A DNA stretch of 64,000 bases from positions 2,604,001 through 2,668,000 of the forward strand of contig NZ_AQXT01000002.1 of the NCBI RefSeq assembly GCF_000376805.1. The letters are read 5' to 3'. Position numbers and translations under genes: made by a program. Each line of letters opens with the position of its first letter. Position 1 is the first letter of the stretch. This stretch comes from Henriciella marina DSM 19595 (GTDB lineage Bacteria > Pseudomonadota > Alphaproteobacteria > Caulobacterales > Hyphomonadaceae). Below are positions 8,262-17,043 of the stretch, one piece after another. The notes beneath the pieces are model-generated. The model saw only the letters and a program-made list of their open reading frames with translations. It was not told where the DNA came from and did not search any database.

Positions 8262-8358
8262 GCCCGTCCAGTAGATGTCGTGACTAGTCACCGGGCCTGT
8301 GGGCGCGCCGGAACTGCTTGATGGGGCAAGCCGTTCTTGATTCGAAATGGAGTCACAG

Positions 8359-8670
8359 ATGCTGAAAACGACACTGCTCACAGGCATGGTGCTTGGGCTG
8401 GCCGCAACAGGCCAGGCAGGTCCACCTGCATCGTATGATGACCCTGAAGCCTTTCGCGAGTCCTCGACCGGTGGCGACACGCAACCGGCCAGCTTTGACG
8501 GGGGCGAGTATCTGCCCGTGGAGTATCGCGGTGACATACTCAAGAACTGGGAAGACGCTGGCCTGAACGAACCCGAAGAAGAGTTCGAATGGGTTCGCGT
8601 CAATGACCGGGCCTATCTGATCAACCTCACCAGTGGCTTTATAAAAGACACGGCGAGCTTGCCAGACTGA
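8359..8670 (+). CDS. RcnB-like periplasmic protein
   Basis: A 103-residue protein with a signal peptide (about 1-21) and a C-terminal RcnB-type segment: YRGDILKNWEDAGLNEPEEE followed by FEWVRVNDRAYLINLTSGFI. RcnB proteins are small periplasmic factors linked to nickel/cobalt export in E. coli. Alphaproteobacterial relatives are numerous and mostly uncharacterised. GGAG six bases upstream selects ATG 8359 over an in-frame ATG at 8347. It is convergent with purA, 13 bases apart. Confidence 0.75.
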   Translation: MLKTTLLTGMVLGLAATGQAGPPASYDDPEAFRESSTGGDTQPASFDGGEYLPVEYRGDILKNWEDAGLNEPEEEFEWVRVNDRAYLINLTSGFIKDTASLPD

Positions 8671-8683
8671 GTGTTCCTGGTCG

Positions 8684-9979
8684 CTAGACGCGCTCGAACG
8701 GATCGCGCATCAGGATCACATCCTCGCGTTCAGGTGAGGTCGAAACAAGCGCGCAGGGTTTGCCCACGAGTTCTTCCAGTCGGCGGACATATTTGACTGC
8801 TTCGGCTGGCAGGTCGCTCCAGCTTCGCGCGCCCTTGGTGGTTTCCTTCCACCCGGGCATGCTCTCATAAACAGGTTCGACGGCGGCCTGGTCGGTCATC
8901 CCGGCAGGGTAGTGATCGATTGTCTCGCCATTGAGCTTGTAAGCGACACACACCTTGATTTCATCAAATCCGTCGAGAACATCGAGCTTGGTCAGGGCAA
9001 GGCCATTGACGCCGGAGGTCGCGCAGGCCTGGCGCACCATAACGCTGTCAAACCAGCCGCAGCGCCGCGTACGCCCCGTATTAACGCCGATCTCGCGGCC
9101 AATTGTGCCGAGACGCTCGCCGATTTCATTGTCCTGTTCGGTGGGAAATGGGCCAGACCCGACGCGGGTCGTGTAGGCTTTTGCAAGCCCGAGAACGTAG
9201 GAAATGGCGCCCGGGCCGACGCCTGAGCCAGCTGACGCATTTCCTGCGACGACATTTGATGACGTCACAAACGGATAGGTGCCGTGGTCTACGTCGAGCA
9301 TGACGCCCTGTGCGCCTTCGAAAAGAATGCGTTTGTCGGCGCGCACCTGTTCGTCCAGCACTTTCCAGACGGGCTGGGCATAGGACAGGATCTCCGGCGC
9401 GATTTTGAGAAGCTCTGCCTTGAGCGCGGCGCCGTCCGGTTCTGGCAGGCCTACGCCAGCACGCAGCGGCCGGTGATGCGCCAGAAGCCGCTCGATCTTG
9501 AGGTCGAGCGCCGCAGGATCGGCTAGATCGGCCACGCGGATCGCCCGGCGACCGACACGGTCTTCATAGGCAGGGCCGATGCCGCGCTTCGTGGTGCCAA
9601 TCTGGGCCGCGCCGAGCGCGCCTTCGCGGGCCGCATCGATGTCTTTGTGCCACGGCAGGATGAGGGAGGCATTGTCTGCCAGAACCAGCGTTTCCGGCGT
9701 CACCTCGACGCCCTGCTCACGGATGCCCTTGATCTCTTCCAGCATGTGCCAGGGGTCGACCACGACGCCATTGCCGATGACCGAGAGCTTGCCGCCGCGG
9801 ACGAGGCCCGAGGGCAGGAGCGCAAGTTTGAACGTCTTGTCGCTGATAACCAGCGTATGGCCAGCATTATGACCACCCTGGAAACGCACAACCGTATCGG
9901 CCCGGCTCGAAAGCCAGTCCACGATCTTGCCCTTGCCTTCATCGCCCCACTGGGCACCGACGACCACCACACCTGCCAT
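8684..9979 (-). CDS. purA: Adenylosuccinate synthetase
   Basis: A 431-residue PurA. The GTP-binding N-terminus is [18 protein letters not shown], followed by GGHNAGHT. Later come [14 protein letters not shown], the [20 protein letters not shown] segment and [12 protein letters not shown]. It condenses IMP and aspartate with GTP to give adenylosuccinate, the first committed step to AMP. Length and motifs are normal. It is transcribed on the minus strand, 86 bases beyond the monooxygenase stop. Confidence 0.97.
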   Translation of the reverse strand: MAGVVVVGAQWGDEGKGKIVDWLSSRADTVVRFQGGHNAGHTLVISDKTFKLALLPSGLVRGGKLSVIGNGVVVDPWHMLEEIKGIREQGVEVTPETLVLADNASLILPWHKDIDAAREGALGAAQIGTTKRGIGPAYEDRVGRRAIRVADLADPAALDLKIERLLAHHRPLRAGVGLPEPDGAALKAELLKIAPEILSYAQPVWKVLDEQVRADKRILFEGAQGVMLDVDHGTYPFVTSSNVVAGNASAGSGVGPGAISYVLGLAKAYTTRVGSGPFPTEQDNEIGERLGTIGREIGVNTGRTRRCGWFDSVMVRQACATSGVNGLALTKLDVLDGFDEIKVCVAYKLNGETIDHYPAGMTDQAAVEPVYESMPGWKETTKGARSWSDLPAEAVKYVRRLEELVGKPCALVSTSPEREDVILMRDPFERV

Positions 9980-10065
9980 GTCCGGAAGCTCCTGATTGAT
10001 CCGCTCGCCACTGAAAGGTTTTGAGACCGGATTTCAAGTGTGGAGGTGCCGTGTCCTCAAAAAGG

Positions 10066-11532
10066 TCAGACGAGATCGTAATCCTCGACCTTTACCTCTT
10101 CGACTTCCCTGGCGTAGTCGCGCGTATGGGAAGACCAGTTCTGGGTGATGAGACCGTCTTCGGTCTTGTACCAGGAATTACAGGCTGGATCGGCCCAGAC
10201 CGTTTTCTGAAGGTCTGCCTGGATGCGCTTGTTCCAGGCATCCTGCGCAGATTTCTTGGGCATCATGGCGCTCACGGACCGGGCATCCATCGTCTCGATG
10301 GCTTTCATCATATACTCGACCTGACGCTCCAGCATGAAGGTGATCGAGTTATGTCCGAGATTTGTGTTCGGGCCGTAGAGCACAAAGAGGTTCGGAAAGC
10401 CTGATACGGTGACACCGGCATAGGCAGATGGACGTTCGGCCCAGACATCGTTGAGGCGTTTGTCTTCGACGCCCTCAACATCGACAGTCCATTTCCACTC
10501 GGTCGTCTCAAAACCGGTCGCGAAGATCAGGACATGGAAATCGCGATGGGTGCCATCTGGTGTCGTGACCCCACTTGCGTCGATGCTGGTCGGCGCCTCC
10601 GTGACAAGCTCGACATTATCTCGCTGCAAGGCCGGGAAATAATCATCTGAGATCAAAATCCGCCGACAGCCAACTGGATAGTCAGGGGTCAGCTTTTTTC
10701 TGAGGTCAGGGTCGGGGACCTGCGCATTCAGGTGGTTCGTCGCAATGGCGGTATATGCTGCGCGCCCCGCCTCGGTCCACTCAAACACCTGCCAGAAGAA
10801 ATGATCGGCGTTGTCATACATGAGCTGACGGCCGCGCGCGCCAAGGTCCATGGCCGTTTCTGGCTGGGTAAACATGAGCGCCTGTTCCTCAGGCGTCACC
10901 GGGACATCACGGCGGGGGACAACCCAGTTCGGTGTACGCTGGAAGACGGTGAGGTGGCCTGCGGTCTTGGCGATTTCCGGAATGATCTGTACGGCGCTCG
11001 CGGCAGAGCCGATGACGCCAACTCGCTTGCCTTCGAAGGACACCGAATGGTCCCAGCGCGCCGAATGCATCATGGCGCCTTCGAATTTGTCGAGGCCATC
11101 AATATCGGGCCAGTTCGGCCGGTTCAGCTGACCGAGCGCGCCCACCAGTATGTCACCTGTAAAGGTCGTGCCGCTTTCGGTTTTTACCGTCCAGTTCCTG
11201 GCAGTCTCATCCCAGACGGCGCTGATCGCCTCATCGCCGAGATGCATGCTGGGGCCAAGCTGGTAGCGTTCTGCGATTTCCTCGGCATAGGCCTGAATCT
11301 CAGGGCCCTGCGGAAAGGTTCGCGTCCAGTTGATGCTTTGCGCGAAGGATAGCTGATAGAGGGCGACAGGCACGTCGCAGGCGCAACCTGGATAGGAGTT
11401 TTCGTACCAGGTGCCACCGACCTTGGGGTTGCGGTCGATCAGGTCGAAGGTGTGCCCGTCTTCCTGAAGCTTGATAGCTGCGGTCAGCCCGCCAAGGCCC
11501 GAACCGATAATGATGGCATGTTTCTTGGCCAT
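10066..11532 (-). CDS. Flavin-dependent (Baeyer-Villiger type) monooxygenase
   Basis: A 488-residue class B flavoprotein monooxygenase. It has the FAD fingerprint GSGLGG (10-15), GGTWYENSYPGCACDVP (39-55), the Baeyer-Villiger fingerprint FEGAMMHSARWD (150-161) and a second nucleotide-binding GVIGSAASA (172-180). Such enzymes use NADPH and oxygen to insert oxygen into ketones or oxidise heteroatoms; the substrate is not predictable. CAGGGAGGATTGC lies before the ATG. A second, longer homologue is at 27735-29543. Confidence 0.9.
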   Translation of the reverse strand: MAKKHAIIIGSGLGGLTAAIKLQEDGHTFDLIDRNPKVGGTWYENSYPGCACDVPVALYQLSFAQSINWTRTFPQGPEIQAYAEEIAERYQLGPSMHLGDEAISAVWDETARNWTVKTESGTTFTGDILVGALGQLNRPNWPDIDGLDKFEGAMMHSARWDHSVSFEGKRVGVIGSAASAVQIIPEIAKTAGHLTVFQRTPNWVVPRRDVPVTPEEQALMFTQPETAMDLGARGRQLMYDNADHFFWQVFEWTEAGRAAYTAIATNHLNAQVPDPDLRKKLTPDYPVGCRRILISDDYFPALQRDNVELVTEAPTSIDASGVTTPDGTHRDFHVLIFATGFETTEWKWTVDVEGVEDKRLNDVWAERPSAYAGVTVSGFPNLFVLYGPNTNLGHNSITFMLERQVEYMMKAIETMDARSVSAMMPKKSAQDAWNKRIQADLQKTVWADPACNSWYKTEDGLITQNWSSHTRDYAREVEEVKVEDYDLV

Positions 11533-11622
11533 GCAATCCTCCCTGGAATGCTGTTCTTCCGGGGAGGATTCGCCTTATCTGGCGCTATTGCAAGGCTGAC
11601 GACGGGTAACCCGCCAAAGGGT

Positions 11623-12201
11623 CTATTGGCCGAAGCGCCAGTAGCCACGCACGCCAATATTGTCGACGCCCTGATTACGTCCGTCGCCCAGAATCTGGCC
11701 GTGGGAGAGGTGCTCGTACTGAAACTGAACGCCCCAGTTTTCGCCAATATCACGGTTGAGGGCGAGGCCGGTGCGGAAAAGATCGTCAGATCCGAAGTAG
11801 ATATTGTTCTGCGCAAAGGCATCACTGCGTGGATCGCCTTGCGGGAACGGGCTCTCGTTCGCGCCGTCATGGATCACATAGCCAAGGCTTGGCTCCAGCG
11901 ACCACCCCGTCGCGAAATCCCAGTTCCAGAGCAGGCCGAAGCCGCCGAAATTCGTGTTTCCAGCCGTGTTGTAGGAGGCGACGATGTAGGGGCGCGGGCT
12001 AGCGATGTAGCGGAAGATGTCCGGACCTGCGAAGACGAGTTCACCCTCGATATTCGGCCCATCTTCCTTGTCGGCATTCTTGCAGTCAGAAATACAGACA
12101 TTGTGCTGCATCACGCCGATGCGGGCTTCTTCGATAAACTGGGCGCTTGCTGGTGCGGCGAGCGCGGTCGTGCCAAGCGCGAGGGCTATCAGGCGTTTCA
12201 T
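11623..12201 (-). CDS. PagL-like lipid A 3-O-deacylase / acyloxyacyl hydrolase
   Basis: A 192-residue outer-membrane protein with a clean signal peptide (1-20, ending AAPASA), beta-barrel alternation and a final aromatic strand ending YWRFGQ. The motif QYEHLSHGQ (His164, Ser166) followed by NQGVDNIGVR resembles the catalytic His-Ser region of PagL, which removes the 3-linked acyl chain of lipid A. The usual SN pair is SH here, so catalysis is probable but not certain. Two cysteines (36 and 40) lie near the N-terminus. It follows the wrbA-like gene after a terminator-like hairpin. Confidence 0.75.
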   Translation of the reverse strand: MKRLIALALGTTALAAPASAQFIEEARIGVMQHNVCISDCKNADKEDGPNIEGELVFAGPDIFRYIASPRPYIVASYNTAGNTNFGGFGLLWNWDFATGWSLEPSLGYVIHDGANESPFPQGDPRSDAFAQNNIYFGSDDLFRTGLALNRDIGENWGVQFQYEHLSHGQILGDGRNQGVDNIGVRGYWRFGQ

Positions 12202-12224
12202 GGGCAGGTCCCCTTCAAAAGAAT

Positions 12225-12254
12225 ATGCCTGCCCAGAAAGTGCCGGGCAGGCAT
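12225..12254 (-). terminator. Terminator-like hairpin between wrbA-like and pagL-like genes
   Basis: ATGCCTGCCC and GGGCAGGCAT form a perfect 10-bp stem with a 10-base loop. Read on the minus strand it is followed by ATTCTTTTG, a modest U-tract. It lies after the flavoprotein stop and just before the PagL-like start. Confidence 0.7.
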
Positions 12255-12298
12255 GAGGTCAAGCTATTTCGAGGATTGGGGTGTCGAAGTGGCTCGTC

Positions 12299-12889
12299 CT
12301 ATGACTTCCCTGCAACCCAGCGCCGCGTGATCTCGGCAATCCGTTTGCCGAAGTCTTCTGACGTCTGGAGATCTGCGGCGTCAGGGGTTTCTTCGGCCGG
12401 CAGATCGGTCAGCGACTGCGTCCCAAGACCGATCATGTGACCGGCGCGGTTCCAGGCGCCCGCATAGTCGCTCTTGCTCGTGTTGAAGCCGGGAAAAGCG
12501 CCGTAATTGGCCCAGATCATGCCGTGCTGCCCGGCCAGGATCATGAATTCCTGCAGGGTGTTGAGCTTGTCGCCAGCGAGTGAGCCGGAATTGGTGAACC
12601 CGGCCGCGATCTTGTCGCGCCAGCCGCCATTCATCCAGATCTTTGAGGAGGCTTCTGAGAACTTCTTAAAGACGGCAGAGCTGGAGCCCATATAGGTCGG
12701 CGATCCGAAGATGATGCCGTCAGCCGCAGTCAGTGTGTCCCATGGGCCGCTCTCAGTGTTGGCGAGGTCGTCCGCTTTCAGGACATCGACTTCAACGCCG
12801 GCGACGCTGCGCGCACCTTTGGCGACATGGTCCGCAACCTTTGCCGTGTGGCCGTAGCCAGAATGATAGACAATGGCGAGTTTGGTCAT
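12299..12889 (-). CDS. WrbA-like flavodoxin-family NAD(P)H oxidoreductase
   Basis: A 196-residue flavodoxin fold. The FMN phosphate loop is VYHSGYGHTAKVAD near the N-terminus, followed by FGSPTYMGSSSAVFKKF. It resembles WrbA and related NADPH-dependent FMN reductases, which reduce quinones by two electrons. ATG 12889 is chosen because CGGAGATACGAG precedes it and it begins directly with the first beta strand; an in-frame upstream start would add a basic tail. The physiological acceptor is unknown. Confidence 0.85.
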   Translation of the reverse strand: MTKLAIVYHSGYGHTAKVADHVAKGARSVAGVEVDVLKADDLANTESGPWDTLTAADGIIFGSPTYMGSSSAVFKKFSEASSKIWMNGGWRDKIAAGFTNSGSLAGDKLNTLQEFMILAGQHGMIWANYGAFPGFNTSKSDYAGAWNRAGHMIGLGTQSLTDLPAEETPDAADLQTSEDFGKRIAEITRRWVAGKS

Positions 12890-12936
12890 CTCGTATCTCC
12901 GTTTTCGTCTCATGATTACGATAGCAGAGATAGGGG

Positions 12937-12967
12937 GCCTGTCCCGAATTCCATCTTCGGGACAGGC
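12937..12967 (-). terminator. Hairpin downstream of serA
   Basis: GCCTGTCCCGAA (12937-12948) pairs perfectly with TTCGGGACAGGC (12956-12967) over a 7-base loop. It lies 26 bases after the serA stop on the minus strand. There is no U-tract, so it may act as a 3' stabiliser or a weak terminator. Confidence 0.6.
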
Positions 12968-12993
12968 ATAGGACTTATGGCGCTCGCGAACCC

Positions 12994-14589
12994 CTAGAAG
13001 TGAAGTACCTTCGCGTAGCGCACATGGGGAAGGGCATCGAGCTTGTCGGTCATTTCCTTAGACGGTTCACTGTCAATACCGATGAGGGCAATAGCCTCGC
13101 CGCCGTCTTCCTGGCGGCCAAGGTGGAAAGTCGCGATGTTGATGTTCGCTTCGCCAAGCATCGCGCCAAGGGCACCGATGAAGCCTGGCTTGTCCAGATT
13201 GTTGACGTAGAGCGTGATGGGAGAGAATGCGCCCTCAAGCGGCATGCCTTTCACCTCAACCACGCGCGGACGGCCTGCAGAGACCGTCCCGGCGAGCGAG
13301 CGCCAGCCGCTCTCATCGGAATTGGCCGTCTTCGGCACCTTCACTTTGATGCGGATCAGGCTGTCATAGACCGGGCTGTCCTCAGTCTTGGTCTCGGAGT
13401 ATTTGATGCCGGATTCAGCGAGGATCGCCGGAGCGGACACCATGTTCACATCGCCGCGAGAGGCGCGCAGCAAGCCTGCGAGGGCCGCGGCCGTAATTGG
13501 CTTGCGGTTGAGCTCTGCGACGTCGCCCTCATACTCGATGATGACTTCCTCAAATCCATGATCGGAGATCTGCCCGGCGAACTGGCCGAGTTTCTCCGCC
13601 AGCGCGACGAAGGGCTTGAGGCGCGGGGCCTCGTCGGCGGTAACAGACGGCATGTTGAGGGCATTGGTCACCGCGCCGGTGAGAAGGTAATCGCTCATCT
13701 GTTCGGCAACCTGAAGCGCGACGTTTTCCTGCGCCTCGACCGTGGCGGCGCCAAGGTGGGGCGTTGCGACGAAGTTCTTCGTTCCAAAGAGCGGGTTTTC
13801 CTTGGCTGGCTCTTCGGCGAAAACGTCGAAGGCGGCAGCATAGATATGCCCGCTTTCGAGCAGGTCTTTGGTCGCCGCTTCGTCGACAAGGCCGCCCCGC
13901 GCGCAATTGACGAGGATGAGGCCCGGCTTGGTCTTCTCCAGTGCTTCGCGCGACAGGATATTGCGCGTCTGGTCGGTCAGCGGCGTGTGCAGGGTGATGA
14001 CGTCGGCGCGCGCGAGGAGAGTGTCGAGGTCGACCTTCTCCACGCCCAGTTCTATCGCGCGCTCCTCGGTAAGGAACGGGTCGTACGCAACGACTTTCAT
14101 AAGAAGGCCCTTGGCGCGCTCCGCGACGCGTGAGCCGATATTGCCGGATCCGATGAGGCCCAGCGTCTTGTAGGAGAGCTCGACGCCGACGAAGTTCTTC
14201 TTCGGCCACTTGCCCACCTGCGTGCCCGCATCGGCAGCCGGGATCTGGCGGGCCGCGGCGAACATCATGGCAATGGCGTGCTCGGCGGTGGTCACAGCGT
14301 TGCCGAAAGGCGTATTCATGACGACGACGCCCTTGGCGGTCGCGGCCTTGATGTCGATATTGTCGACCCCGATCCCGGCCCGGCCAATGACTTTGAGGTT
14401 GCTGGCGGCGGCAATGACGTCTGCATCCGGCTTGCAGGCAGAGCGCACGGCAAGGCCGTCATACTGATCGACAATGGCAATCAGCTCGTCTTTGGAGAGG
14501 CCGACCTTGATGTCGGTCTCGATGCCGCGATTGGTGAAGATATCGACGGCGGCCTGGCTGAGATCATCAGCAATTAGGACTTTAGGCAT
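12994..14589 (-). CDS. serA: D-3-phosphoglycerate dehydrogenase
   Basis: A 531-residue SerA of the long type. The substrate domain starts MPKVLIADDLSQAAVDIF, the NAD motif is GLIGSGNIGSRVAERA, and the catalytic segment is TPHLGAATVEAQENVALQVA. An allosteric substrate-binding domain follows, then a C-terminal ACT domain (YVNNLDKPGFIGALGAML onward). It oxidises 3-phosphoglycerate, the first step of serine synthesis; the ACT domain usually senses serine. AGGATCAAACCC precedes ATG 14589. serC lies upstream on the same strand, separated by a repeat. Confidence 0.96.
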   Translation of the reverse strand: MPKVLIADDLSQAAVDIFTNRGIETDIKVGLSKDELIAIVDQYDGLAVRSACKPDADVIAAASNLKVIGRAGIGVDNIDIKAATAKGVVVMNTPFGNAVTTAEHAIAMMFAAARQIPAADAGTQVGKWPKKNFVGVELSYKTLGLIGSGNIGSRVAERAKGLLMKVVAYDPFLTEERAIELGVEKVDLDTLLARADVITLHTPLTDQTRNILSREALEKTKPGLILVNCARGGLVDEAATKDLLESGHIYAAAFDVFAEEPAKENPLFGTKNFVATPHLGAATVEAQENVALQVAEQMSDYLLTGAVTNALNMPSVTADEAPRLKPFVALAEKLGQFAGQISDHGFEEVIIEYEGDVAELNRKPITAAALAGLLRASRGDVNMVSAPAILAESGIKYSETKTEDSPVYDSLIRIKVKVPKTANSDESGWRSLAGTVSAGRPRVVEVKGMPLEGAFSPITLYVNNLDKPGFIGALGAMLGEANINIATFHLGRQEDGGEAIALIGIDSEPSKEMTDKLDALPHVRYAKVLHF

Positions 14590-14616
14590 GGGTTTGATCC
14601 TGGTGTGAGCCCGGTC

Positions 14617-14693
14617 ATCCCCGCGAAGGCAGGGATCCGAGGCAAATAGGGAAAAAGCGAGTTGCACGAGACCCCCGTCTTCGCGGGGGAGAT
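14617..14693. repeat. Palindromic dispersed-type repeat between serC and serA
   Basis: ATCCCCGCGAAGGCAGGGAT near 14617-14636 and the inverted CCCCCGTCTTCGCGGGGGAGAT (14672-14693) can fold separately or pair with each other. The CCCCGCGAAGGC core is a typical intergenic palindromic repeat of alphaproteobacterial genomes. It lies in the 116-base gap between two genes of the same pathway. Confidence 0.65.
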
Positions 14694-14705
14694 CGGCTTT
14701 AAGAC

Positions 14706-15878
14706 TCAGGCGTCGTGAAGCTCTTCAGCGACGGTTGCGAACGCCCAGTCGAGCCAGGGCAGAAGCTTTTCGACATCCGAGGGCTCTACGGTCGAGCCGA
14801 CCCAGATTCGAAGTCCGGGAGGCGCCTTGTTGTAGGCGTTGAAGTCGAAAGCCACGCCTTCTTTCTCAAGCAGGGTAACAAGCTTTTTGACGAACGCTTC
14901 CTGACCTGCCGTATCGAGCTTCGCCACGCGCGGATCGGCGATACGGAAGGTCACGCCCGTATTCGAGCGTACTTCCGGATCGGCGCACAGGAATTCGATC
15001 CAGTCGGTCTTTGCCGTCCAGTCTTCGAGAATCTTGAGGCTCTTGTCCGAGCGCGCCTTGAGGCCAGACAGCCCGCCTTCGTTCTCGGCCCAGTCGAGGG
15101 CAGCGAGATAGTCTTCGACACAGAGCATGGACGGGGTGTTGATCGTCGCGCCTTCGAAAAGCGCCTCATTGAGCTTGCCGCCGCTCGTCATGCGGAAAAC
15201 CTTCGGCAGCGGGCGGTCTGGCGTGTAGTTCTCGAGACGCTTCACAGCGTTGGGGCTGAGGATCAGCATCCCGTGAGCCGCCTCGCCGCCGAGCACTTTC
15301 TGCCAGCTATAGGTGATGACATCGAGCTTCTCGAACGGGATGTCCTGCGCGAAGACCGCAGATGTGGCGTCGCAGATGACGACACGGTCAGCGTTCGGCT
15401 TGATCCAGCTATGGTCATCGACACGAACGCCAGATGTCGTGCCGTTCCAGGTGAAAACGATATCGGCGTCATCGCGGGCTTTGTCGAAGTCGGGCAGGAC
15501 GCCGTAATCGCCGACATGGATTTTGCAGTCATCCAGCTTCAGCTGCTTCTGCGCATCCGTGACCCAGTCCTTGCCGAAGCTTTCCCAGGCGAAGATATCG
15601 ACCGGCCGGCGGCCGAGCATCGACCACATGCACATCTCGACCGCGCCCGTGTCAGACGCAGGAACGATGGCGACGCGGTAGTCATCTGGAAGCTTCAGGA
15701 TCGCCTTGGTTCGGTCGATCGCTTCTTTCAGCTTTGCCTTCGCATCCTTGGATCGGTGCGAGCGGCCAAAGGCAGCGTCTTCAAGTTGTGAAAGGGAAAA
15801 TCCGGGACGTTTGGCCGTTGGGCCCGACGAAAAATGCGGGCAGTCCGGACGGACCTCCGGTTTGGGGGTAGTGGTCAT
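14706..15878 (-). CDS. serC: Phosphoserine aminotransferase
   Basis: A 390-residue class V aminotransferase starting MTTTPKPEVRPDCPHFSSGP. The pyridoxal-phosphate lysine is in TYSWQKVLGGEAAHGML, with the phosphate-contacting FTWNGTTSGVRV and CDATSAVFAQDIPFEKLDV. It converts 3-phosphohydroxypyruvate plus glutamate to phosphoserine and works directly after SerA. GGAG lies eight bases before ATG 15878. A small hairpin (CCTATC/GATAGG at 15889-15906) covers the edge of the ribosome site. Upstream in-frame codons are antisense to the next gene and are ignored. Confidence 0.95.
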   Translation of the reverse strand: MTTTPKPEVRPDCPHFSSGPTAKRPGFSLSQLEDAAFGRSHRSKDAKAKLKEAIDRTKAILKLPDDYRVAIVPASDTGAVEMCMWSMLGRRPVDIFAWESFGKDWVTDAQKQLKLDDCKIHVGDYGVLPDFDKARDDADIVFTWNGTTSGVRVDDHSWIKPNADRVVICDATSAVFAQDIPFEKLDVITYSWQKVLGGEAAHGMLILSPNAVKRLENYTPDRPLPKVFRMTSGGKLNEALFEGATINTPSMLCVEDYLAALDWAENEGGLSGLKARSDKSLKILEDWTAKTDWIEFLCADPEVRSNTGVTFRIADPRVAKLDTAGQEAFVKKLVTLLEKEGVAFDFNAYNKAPPGLRIWVGSTVEPSDVEKLLPWLDWAFATVAEELHDA

Positions 15879-16062
15879 CTGTTTTACTCCTATCCTCACA
15901 GATAGGCTGGCCCTCGTTGGGGAAGGCTGGCCCGCAGCCCTTATGGCAGACTTGTGCGCTGCCGCATAGGCCCGCATTTGTGATAATGACGTGACCCGGA
16001 GGCTTGCCGCGCTGGCGCAGGAGTGCAAGTGCGGTAGGGCATCATTGACCGGGCCCGCTTCC

Positions 16063-16971
16063 ATGCAAACCAGACGCACCCTTGGAGACTGGGGGCTTTT
16101 TCTCCTCCTCTCGGCCTGCTGGGCCAGTGCCTTTGCGATGACAAAGATTGTTGTGGGCACGCTTCCGGCGAGCGTGATCATTCCGGGCCGGCTCATTACG
16201 GCTGCCCTGCTTCTATGGATTGTCATGCTGATGCGCGGCGAACGGCTGCCCCCCTTCTCAGACCGCTCGTCGTGGCTTGCCATTATCGGGATGGGGACGG
16301 TCGGCACAGCCCTGCCCTTCTATCTGATTACCATAGGCCAGAAGACGATCGACTCCTCGCTGGCCGCCCTTCTTATTTCCGGCGCGCCCTTGTTCACGGC
16401 GGTTCTGGCGCACTTCTATTTTCAGGATGAGCGGTTCACGCCTTTCAAGATTGTGGGCCTGGTGACAGGGTTCGCCGGCGTCGCCGTACTTCTCGGCCCC
16501 GATGCCATGGACGGCCTTGGCAACGTCGATCTCGTCGCCCAACTGCTCGTTCTCGGCGGCGCGTTCTGCTATGCGGTCAATAGCATCATCGCGCGCCAGT
16601 CCCCGCGCCTGCCTCCGATCGTGCTGCCTGTTGGTTTTTTGACGGTCGCGTCGATTGCGTCCCTCCCGATGCTGATCTGGACAGACTGGCAAAGCGTCGA
16701 ACCAGATACGGCGAGCCTTCTCTGCATCCTCGGGCTTGGGGCGGTGTCGACCGGGCTGGCGGGGATCATCCTCATGCATCTCGTTGCTCGTACCAGTGCG
16801 ACTTTCATTGCGCTGACCGGATACGTGATCCCGATCATGTCTGCGGTGCTCGGCTATCTTCTCTTCAGGGAAACGCAAAGCTGGACCGCCATCATGGCTT
16901 TCATCCTCATCCTTGCGGGCGTCTGGTTCTCGCAGCGCCAGAGACGCCGACGCGCAGGCGTTACTGCCTGA
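16063..16971 (+). CDS. EamA-family drug/metabolite transporter
   Basis: A 302-residue protein with ten predicted helices arranged as two EamA repeats (helices begin GLFLLLSACWASAFAMTK and later VAQLLVLGGAFCYAVNSIIA), ending in a basic tail. DMT transporters of this kind export metabolites or amino acids across the inner membrane. ATG 16063 gives a normal N-terminus; a GTG at 15991 is possible and neither has a strong ribosome site. It is divergent from serC. The substrate is unknown. Confidence 0.88.
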   Translation: MQTRRTLGDWGLFLLLSACWASAFAMTKIVVGTLPASVIIPGRLITAALLLWIVMLMRGERLPPFSDRSSWLAIIGMGTVGTALPFYLITIGQKTIDSSLAALLISGAPLFTAVLAHFYFQDERFTPFKIVGLVTGFAGVAVLLGPDAMDGLGNVDLVAQLLVLGGAFCYAVNSIIARQSPRLPPIVLPVGFLTVASIASLPMLIWTDWQSVEPDTASLLCILGLGAVSTGLAGIILMHLVARTSATFIALTGYVIPIMSAVLGYLLFRETQSWTAIMAFILILAGVWFSQRQRRRRAGVTA

Positions 16972-17043
16972 TCTTCCGGGGTGGGCCAGTCTCTGCTAGT
17001 TTCGCCGTAAAGCGGCCCAAGACCGCTCTCAGGAGGAAGCCAG

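Noticed and set aside
13000-14133. A 377-codon open frame opposite serA
   Set aside because: Antisense shadow; Arg/His/Asp-rich composition without domains.
15879-16307. N-terminal extension of serC by about 140 residues
   Set aside because: The family start and a good ribosome site are at 15878; the extension is antisense to the transporter gene.
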